Positions 58,515 to 64,000 of a stretch of 64,000 nt of DNA are shown here, piece by piece. The stretch is from Trebonia sp963836195 (GTDB lineage Bacteria > Actinomycetota > Actinomycetes > Streptosporangiales > Streptosporangiaceae). Where the stretch lies: contig CAWIIX010000015.1 of NCBI GenBank assembly GCA_963836195.1, forward strand, positions 124,001 to 188,000. The letters run 5' to 3'. The position numbers were made by a program, and so were the translations under genes. Position 1 is the first letter of the stretch; each line of letters opens with the position of its first letter. Below the pieces are notes generated by a model. The model was not told the origin of the DNA. It made no database searches and saw only the letters and a list, made by a program, of their open reading frames with translations.

Positions 58515-59570
58515 TTAGGCGGCGCCGAGCGTGTAGGTGGTTCCGACGCTGGACTGCACCCAGGCATCGGGGAGCGCCGCCGCCAGGGTGTGCTGCGCGC
58601 GCCACCCAGTGCAGTGACCCGGGGCGATCAGTTCGGGCCCGAGCTCGGTCAGCGCGGAGACGGTCGGCTCGATAATCGGCTCGAAAGCCGCGCCGCTGAG
58701 ATGGAAGCCGCCGATGACGGCGAGCAGCCGGCTGACGCCGGTCAGCCGCATGGCCTGCCGGACGATATTGACCACCCCGGCGTGGGCGCACCCGGTGATG
58801 ACGACAAGGCCGCGGCCGCGCACGTTGACGACGAGCGCCTGGTCGTCGATGACGGCGGGGTCGTGCCGCCAGCCGTGCCCGTCCCAGGCCTGATGCGCCG
58901 GCGGCATACCGCGCTCGAACTCGGTCACGCGGTCCACCTCGCCGGTAATCAGGATGCCGCCGAGGAGCAGGGACGGCTGCCGCCGCTCGATCACCTCGAA
59001 CCCCTCGCGCTCGAGGGCGCCCCGGGAAAGGGTGGGCATGATGAAGGTCCGGTCGCCGGGCACCTCCAGGCGCCTGCGGGTCCAGACCGCGGGATGGACC
59101 GTGAGCGGCAGGCCGGACCGGCCGCGGAGCCGGGCCAGGCCGTCGAGGCCGCCCGTGTGGTCGTAGTGCCCGTGGCTGAGCACGACTGCTTGCAGGCCGC
59201 CGACGTCGATGCCGAGCCGCCCGGCGTTCACCGCCAGCGCGTCCGGCGAGGCGCCGGTGTCGAACAGCAGCGTGCTGCTGGTGTCTCCGCTCCGCACCGT
59301 GACCAGGGCGGAATAGCCGTGCTCGGCCCGGAGCCCGGCCACGGTCTCGCCATCCGTGAACTGCCCGGCGGCGACACGCCCGGCACCCCGCGAAGGTCTG
59401 CTGACGCCGCCGGAAGAGACCAGCAGGTTGTCGAAGGTGTTATCGACCATCGTGGTCACCGCGACCTCATCGACCTCGGGCAGGGTCACCGGATCAACGG
59501 CCGTCCCCTCGGCCGCGCGGGGCGTCGCCCAGGCGGTCTCCGCCGCCGAGTGCTCGTGATCGTCGCACAT
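58515..59570 (-). CDS. MBL-fold metallo-hydrolase
   Basis: The 351-residue protein has TLLFDTGASPDALAVNAGRLGID, VVLSHGHYDHTGGLDGL (the HxHxDH zinc motif), LVVITGCAHAGVVNIVRQAM and APGHCTGWRAQHTL. These match the MBL branch near dihydropterin-ribofuranosyl-aminobenzene phosphate synthase. ATG 59570 is preferred; the frame runs on to 59795, but that start would overlap the divergent membrane-protein gene. No Shine-Dalgarno sequence is clear. Confidence 0.85.
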   Translation of the reverse strand: MCDDHEHSAAETAWATPRAAEGTAVDPVTLPEVDEVAVTTMVDNTFDNLLVSSGGVSRPSRGAGRVAAGQFTDGETVAGLRAEHGYSALVTVRSGDTSSTLLFDTGASPDALAVNAGRLGIDVGGLQAVVLSHGHYDHTGGLDGLARLRGRSGLPLTVHPAVWTRRRLEVPGDRTFIMPTLSRGALEREGFEVIERRQPSLLLGGILITGEVDRVTEFERGMPPAHQAWDGHGWRHDPAVIDDQALVVNVRGRGLVVITGCAHAGVVNIVRQAMRLTGVSRLLAVIGGFHLSGAAFEPIIEPTVSALTELGPELIAPGHCTGWRAQHTLAAALPDAWVQSSVGTTYTLGAA

Positions 59571-59628
59571 AAACCAGACGGTACGCTCCGGATCGGCCGG
59601 GTCGCGGACGCACCCCGGGACACTTAGG

Positions 59629-60465
59629 GTGAGCGTCATGCTCTCGTGGTGGCAGCACGACGTGATCGCGGCAGGCAAGCTGCCGCTGATGCTGTGCTTC
59701 GTCTCCTTCGTCATCACGTCAGCGTCGACGCGGACGATCACCCGGCTGATCCGCAACGGGCGCGGCCCGTTTCGCAACGTCGCGATCGGCGGCACCCACG
59801 TCCATCACTCCGTGCCCGGCATCATCCTGCTGATCATGGGCGCGTTCACGGCGGTTGGCGGGCCCGGCACGCTCGGCTGGCTCTCGTTCTCGGCCGTCGC
59901 GGTGGGGATCGGGACGTCGCTGGTGCTTGATGAGTTCGCGATGATCCTGCACCTGCAGGATGTCTACTGGAGCGGGGAGGGCCAGCTCTCGGTCGAGGCG
60001 GTCAGCCTGGTCGCCGCGTGCCTGGGGCTTGCCCTGGTCGGGTTCAGCCCGGTGCACGTGAACGGGATCGACAGCGCCGAGTTCTCGCTCCGGATCAGCG
60101 CGACCGGCGTGCTCGTCATGGACGCCTGCCTGGCGCTGATCTGCATCCTCAAGGGCAAGTACCGGTCGGGACTGTTCGGCCTGTTCCTGCCGCCGGTCGG
60201 GGCCATCGGCGCGGTGCGGCTGGCCCGGCCCAATTCGGTCTGGGCGCGGCATCGTTATCGCGGCAAGCGGCTGGAGCGCGCCACCCGCCGGGCGGCGGCC
60301 TTCGACCGCCGCTGGAAACCGCTGCAGGCAGGCTGGCTGGACTTCATCGGCGGTCGCCCGTCGCTGCCGAACCCGGCTTCCAGCCCCGCGCCGCCGGCAG
60401 CCAGCGCCCCTGGCGAAGGTGCCGCGCCGGACGAGTCAGCCGACGGCCGGGCCGACGGGAGCTGA
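59629..60465 (+). CDS. Integral membrane protein, unknown function
   Basis: The 278-residue protein has about five hydrophobic segments. Conserved-looking parts are FRNVAIGGTHVHHSVPGIILLIMG, LVLDEFAMILHLQDVYWSGEGQLSVEAVSL and ILKGKYRSGLFGLFLPPVGAIGAVRLARP, a pattern recurring in actinobacterial membrane proteins without assigned function. The His cluster THVHH and the acidic DEF on facing segments could bind metal. GTG 59629 or ATG 59638 may start it. Confidence 0.7.
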   Translation: MSVMLSWWQHDVIAAGKLPLMLCFVSFVITSASTRTITRLIRNGRGPFRNVAIGGTHVHHSVPGIILLIMGAFTAVGGPGTLGWLSFSAVAVGIGTSLVLDEFAMILHLQDVYWSGEGQLSVEAVSLVAACLGLALVGFSPVHVNGIDSAEFSLRISATGVLVMDACLALICILKGKYRSGLFGLFLPPVGAIGAVRLARPNSVWARHRYRGKRLERATRRAAAFDRRWKPLQAGWLDFIGGRPSLPNPASSPAPPAASAPGEGAAPDESADGRADGS

Positions 60466-60482
60466 CCGGTTAAACGGCGCCC

Positions 60483-60569
60483 CTAGTCGTCGACCAGGGC
60501 CCACGCCTCCACCTCAAGCAGGTAGCCGGGGGCGAACAACGCCGACACCTGAACCGCGCTGCTCGCGGG
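60483..60569 (-). pseudogene. RidA/YjgF-family C-terminal remnant
   Basis: The minus strand reads SAVQVSALFAPGYLLEVEAWALVDD then TAG, the exact C-terminal pattern of RidA-type enamine/imine deaminases (AVQVSALF-P-LLEVEA-A). The N-terminal two thirds are absent; upstream bases belong to the amidase 3' end. Confidence 0.7.
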
Positions 60570-60590
60570 CGGTCACGTGCCGAAGCGCCG

Positions 60591-62019
60591 TCATGCGTGC
60601 ACAGCCGGGTGTCGGCTGCTCCACGGCGCGGCCTGCTCAAGCTGGCTGGCGATGCGGACCAGGAGGTCCTCGCGCCCGTAGGCGGCGACGAGCTGCACGC
60701 CGACTGGCAGTCCGTCCGGGGTCCAGTGCAGGGGGAGGCTGACGGCCGGGCTGGCCGGTCATGTTGAACTGCGGGGTGTAGGGAATGAAGCTGGCGATCC
60801 GCTTCCCCTCCTCCTCGGGGCCTTCTGCGGTGAACCAGCCGAGCTCGGGCGGGGGCGCGCCGAGGGTGGGTGTCAGCAACAGGTCATGGCTGGTCCACCA
60901 GTCCGCCATCCGGCGCGCCCACATCCCGATCCAGGCCCGGCTCTGCAGGTAGTCGGGCGCGCTGAGCTGGCGGCCGGCCCGGCGGTAGGCGGCGTTGCGG
61001 TACTCGATCTCGTCCTCGCCGATCGGGCGGCCGAGCAGCATTTCAAACGCCTGCATGGTCGCCTCGGTGTCGGCGGCGATGATCGTGTTGAAGTGCTGGG
61101 CGATCTCCGGCTCGAACATCGCCGCCGGCGCGGACTGCTCGACGTGGTGGCCGAGCGACTCAAGCAGCGACGCCGCCCGGGCCACCGCCAAGCGGCACTG
61201 CGGATCATCGAGGTAGCCCGGCACGCCCGTGTGGTCGAGGAACCCGATCCGCAGCTGGCCCGGGTCGGCGCCGACCTCCTCGACGAGCGGGCGCGGCAGC
61301 GGGGGAGCGTAGTAGGGGTCGCCCGGCATCGGCGCGCTGATCACGTCCAGCACGCCGGCCGCGTCGCGGACGGTGCGGGTGACCGATCCATCGATCGTGC
61401 TGCCGGCCCAGGCCTCCCCGGTGATAGGTCCCTGGCTGACCCGACCGCGGGTCGGCTTGAGCCCGACCAGCCCGCACTCGCTGGCCGGGATGCGGATGGA
61501 GCCGCCGCCATCGTTGGCGTGCGCCACCGCCACCATCCCCGACGCCACCGCGGCGGCCGATCCGCCCGACGAGCCGCCGGTCGAGTGGCCCGGATCCCAG
61601 GGGTTGCGGGCGGCCGGGAAGCTTCGCGGCTCGGTGGTGACCGTGGTGCCGAGCTCCGGTACGTTGGTCCGGCCCAGCGCGATGAAGCCGGCCGACCGGA
61701 ACTGCTGCGCCAGATAGGACGTGACCGGGATCGACAGGTCCCGCAGCGGCCCGAGCCCGAACGCCGTCACCTCGCCCTCGACCGTGCAGCCGAGGTCCTT
61801 GAACAACATGGGGACGCCGCGGAACGGGCCAGCCGGCAAATGATCGCTCTCTGCCTCCTGCCGCGCCGCGTCGAAGCGAGTCCTGATCACCGCGTCCAGC
61901 TTCGGGTTGACCGCCTCGATCCGGGCGATCGCCGCCTCGACCAGTTCCCTCGGACTTACCTCGCCGCGGCGGACCAGGTCGGCTTGTGCGGTGGCATCCA
62001 GCCACATGTCGTCATTCAT
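60591..62019 (-). pseudogene. Amidase signature family enzyme, one frameshift near the C-terminus
   Basis: From ATG 62019 the frame has the amidase catalytic set: Lys74 in PMLFKDLG, cis-Ser150 in STGGSSGGSAAAVASG and nucleophile Ser174 in NDGGGSIRIPASECGLVGLKPTRGRVSQGP. At about 60745-60755 after FNMTGQP the frame breaks. Removing one C from GCCCGGCC gives AVSLPLHWTPDGLPVGVQLVAAYGREDLLVRIASQLEQAAPW and a stop at 60591-60593. The shifted form would lose the last conserved helices. It hydrolyses amides, possibly nitrile- or amino-acid-derived; substrate unknown. Confidence 0.85.
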
Positions 62020-62190
62020 CCCGCAAACGCTACTCGCGCACACGTCAGCGCGGTAGCGTCCGGAACCCCGATCGCCCGCCGGGCGATGCCGCCGTCAGAA
62101 GGCGACGCGCGGTAAGCCATACGCCTGTCGCCCGGTCGAGACCGTCTGCGTAAGGTATCTGTCAAGGTCGCACGGGGGAGGACGGCAGCG

Positions 62191-63192
62191 ATGGCAGATG
62201 ACCTGGCGGCGGGGCCGCTGGCGGCAGCACAGTCCGGGGGGATCCCGTCGCGGGCTCAGCCGCAACTGGCGACGCTGACGAAGGACAGGTTCTCCGACCC
62301 CGAGTGGCTGTTCGAGCGAAAGCTGGACGGGGAGCGGCTGCTCGCCTTCCGCGATGCGTCGGGCGTGCGCCTGCTGACCCGCAACGACCGCGACGTGACC
62401 GGCACGTTCCCCGAGGTCGCGGACGCGCTCCGGTCCCAGAAAGCGGATGGCTTCGTCGTCGACGGCGAGGTCGTCGCGTTCCGCGACGGGCAGACCAGCT
62501 TCTCGATGCTGCAGCAGCGGCTGGGCGTCGCGCACCCGACGCCGGCCCTGATCAAGGACTACCCGGTGACCTACTACATCTTCGACGTGCTGTTCGCGGA
62601 CGGCCAGGACACCCGCGGGCTGCCACAGCGCGAGCGCAAGGAACGACTCCGCGCTCTGCTGGACTTCACCGGGCCGCTCCGGTACACCGAGCACCGCGCC
62701 GGCGACGGCGAGGCGTTCTACCGGCAGGCCTGCGTCGACGGCTGGGAGGGATTGATCGCCAAGCGCGCGGACGCCCCGTACGCCGAGGGCCGGACCCGCA
62801 ACTGGCTCAAGTTCAAGTGCATCTCCGGCCAGGAGTTCGTGATCGGGGGCTGGACCGACCCGCAGGGCACCCGGCAGGGACTGGGCGCCCTCCTAGTCGG
62901 CTACTACGACGCCGACGGCCGGCTGACCTACGCGGGCAAGGTCGGGACCGGGTTCAGCACCGCGACCCTGCGCAGCCTGCACGAGTCGCTGTCGGCGCTG
63001 GAACGCGACACCTCGCCGTTCGCGGTCGGGAAGCCGCCGCGGGCGGGGGTGCACTGGGCCGAGCCGCGGATGGTCGCCCAGATCGAGTTCGCCGAGTGGA
63101 CCACCGACGGCCTTCTCCGCCAGCCCCGGTACGAGGGCCTGCGCGACGACAAGGACCCGGCTGAGGTAGTCCGCGAGAGCCCGGCCCAATAG
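62191..63192 (+). CDS. Stand-alone LigD-type ATP-dependent DNA ligase
   Basis: The 333-residue protein is the ligase domain of LigD: WLFERKLDGERLLAFRD with AMP-accepting Lys44 (motif I KLDGER), VVDGEVVAF (motif III), YYIFDVLFADG, WEGLIAKRADAPYAEGRTRNWLKFKC (motifs IV-V) and the OB-fold part VIGGWTDPQGTRQGLGALLVGYYDADG with RPPRAGVHWAEP-like ending. Nuclease and polymerase domains of full LigD are absent, so it is a split NHEJ-type ligase. A Ku partner is not in the window. Confidence 0.92.
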   Translation: MADDLAAGPLAAAQSGGIPSRAQPQLATLTKDRFSDPEWLFERKLDGERLLAFRDASGVRLLTRNDRDVTGTFPEVADALRSQKADGFVVDGEVVAFRDGQTSFSMLQQRLGVAHPTPALIKDYPVTYYIFDVLFADGQDTRGLPQRERKERLRALLDFTGPLRYTEHRAGDGEAFYRQACVDGWEGLIAKRADAPYAEGRTRNWLKFKCISGQEFVIGGWTDPQGTRQGLGALLVGYYDADGRLTYAGKVGTGFSTATLRSLHESLSALERDTSPFAVGKPPRAGVHWAEPRMVAQIEFAEWTTDGLLRQPRYEGLRDDKDPAEVVRESPAQ

Positions 63193-63200
63193 GGCGGAAA

Positions 63201-63228
63201 GATCAAAATCTGTATGTCGAACGGTCCC
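63201..63228 (-). repeat. Dispersed intergenic repeat R1, copy E
   Basis: On the minus strand it reads GGGACCGTTCGACATACAGA then TTTTGATC, with the same spacing as copy D. The single difference in the first block is GGGACC for GGGTCC. It lies between the convergent ligase and thioredoxin-reductase-like genes. Confidence 0.65.
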
Positions 63229-63244
63229 GGGCGCCTCTCCATCC

Positions 63245-64000
63245 TTAGGCGAGTCCGATGGCCTTGTGGACGGAGGCGATCGCGCTGGCGCCTTCGCCGG
63301 TCGCGGCCGCGACCCGCTTCATCGAGCCGGATCGGACATCCCCGACCGCGAACACCCCGGGGATGCTGGTCTCGAACGGCAACGGCCGCCGTCCGAGCTC
63401 GGTCCAGGCCGGGCCGAGGTCGCCGTTGGTCAGCTGGACGTCGGTCCGGATGAAGCCGTCATCCTCGGTCGCGATCTCGGTCAGCCAGTCGGTGGCGGGC
63501 TCGGCGCCGATGAAGCAGAACAGGCCCGAGCACGGCTGGGCCTGCGTCGTGCCGGCCCCCCGGTCGGTGACGCTGATCTCCTCGAGGAAGTCACCGCCGT
63601 CGAGCCGGGTCACCTCGCTGCGGCAGCGCACGGTCACCTTCGGGTGGGCGAGGAGCCGGTCGACCAGGTAGGCCGACATCTCGGCCTCGATGCTGGGACC
63701 GCGGACGACGAGCGAGACCTCGCTGCCCCGCCCGGCCAGATAGAGCGCGGCCTGGCCGGCCGAGTTCGCGCCGCCGATGACGGTGACCGGGCTGCCCGCG
63801 CAGCCGCGGGCCTCCAGCTCGGTCGCCGCGTAGTAGATCCCCGCGCCCTCGAAATCGGGCCACCGCTCCAGCGGCAGTGCGCGGTAGCGGGCGCCGGTTG
63901 CGATGACGACGGCCCGACTGTCGATCTGCTCGCCCTCGGGGAGGTGCAGGCGGAGCCGGCCGTCCGCGGTCCGGCTGCCGTCGAGGCTGACGACCATGCA
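63245..64000 (-). CDS. Thioredoxin-reductase-like FAD-dependent oxidoreductase, 5' end beyond window
   Basis: The fragment encodes at least 250 residues ending HKAIGLA: VVIATGARYRALPL, the NAD site VTVIGGANSAGQAALYLAGRG, and the FAD motif GVFAVGDVRSGSMKRVAAATGEGASAI. The active-site CxxC expected just before the NAD site is absent (YYAATELEARGCAG has one Cys), as in the branch that carries a cyclic-nucleotide-binding domain. The gene enters from the right edge, so its start and any N-terminal domain are unseen. Confidence 0.88.
   Translation of the reverse strand, partial: CMVVSLDGSRTADGRLRLHLPEGEQIDSRAVVIATGARYRALPLERWPDFEGAGIYYAATELEARGCAGSPVTVIGGANSAGQAALYLAGRGSEVSLVVRGPSIEAEMSAYLVDRLLAHPKVTVRCRSEVTRLDGGDFLEEISVTDRGAGTTQAQPCSGLFCFIGAEPATDWLTEIATEDDGFIRTDVQLTNGDLGPAWTELGRRPLPFETSIPGVFAVGDVRSGSMKRVAAATGEGASAIASVHKAIGLA

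Overview
The window is a 64 kb piece of a very G+C-rich chromosome, most likely from an actinomycete. The evidence is a WhiB-family Fe-S regulator, a luciferase-like (F420-type) oxidoreductase, split-barrel F420/PNPOx proteins, a DUF222/HNH (13E12-type) protein, a class II DAHP synthase, a group II truncated haemoglobin, frequent GTG starts and many 4-base stop/start overlaps. No rRNA, tRNA, CRISPR array, transposase, phage gene or replication origin was recognised. The content is accessory metabolism, detoxification and regulation, with a few housekeeping genes (lspA, DAHP synthase).

Layout. 0.1-7.1 kb: SnoaL-like protein, alpha/beta hydrolase, Clp-N protein, a two-gene D-glucarate pathway (gudD, kdgD), lspA, and a fused NUDIX-amidohydrolase. 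7.3-10.3 kb: whiB, an unusual array of five stem-loops, a TauE/SafE exporter, and an HTH regulator with a tandem SRPBCC protein. 10.4-15.2 kb: an arsenic/chromate region (arsR-arsN1, frameshifted arsC, collapsed aquaporin, arsR divergent from arsI, chrA, and an arsR-arsC fusion read from a 44-bp near-perfect palindrome). 15.3-20.2 kb: two methyltransferases, a broken pdxH-like gene, a luciferase-like oxidoreductase divergent from marR, a truncated haemoglobin and an Uma2 remnant. 20.3-32.5 kb: a molybdoenzyme neighbourhood with two complete molybdenum-hydroxylase operons (M-S-L and S-L-M), a MOSC protein, an Asp-box protein coupled to a MoaD-like protein, and a sulfite-oxidase-like / flavin reductase / DUF6510 operon. 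32.7-43.7 kb: tryptophan 2,3-dioxygenase, membrane proteins, MFS exporter, orphan Phd antitoxin, HTH-hydrolase pair, aldo/keto reductase, AhpD-like protein and a MocR regulator. 43.8-64 kb: ferric-reductase-like protein with an FMN-binding partner, a hydantoinase, acetyltransferase, TetR-amidohydrolase pair, DAHP synthase, a DUF222-HNH protein, MBL hydrolase, amidase, a stand-alone ATP-dependent DNA ligase and, at the right edge, a partial thioredoxin-reductase-like gene.

Two cross-cutting observations matter most. First, a short intergenic repeat (consensus GGGTCCGTTCGA, about 9-16 bases, then TTTGATCTG) appears at least six times in unrelated gaps and in both orientations; it is the best candidate for something undescribed. 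Second, about a dozen genes carry single-base frame changes, nearly all +1, and several others show real deletions. Either this stretch is undergoing strong gene decay or the assembly has uncorrected indels. Both readings affect gene calls, so frameshifted genes are given their reconstructed extents and typed as pseudogenes with the evidence stated.
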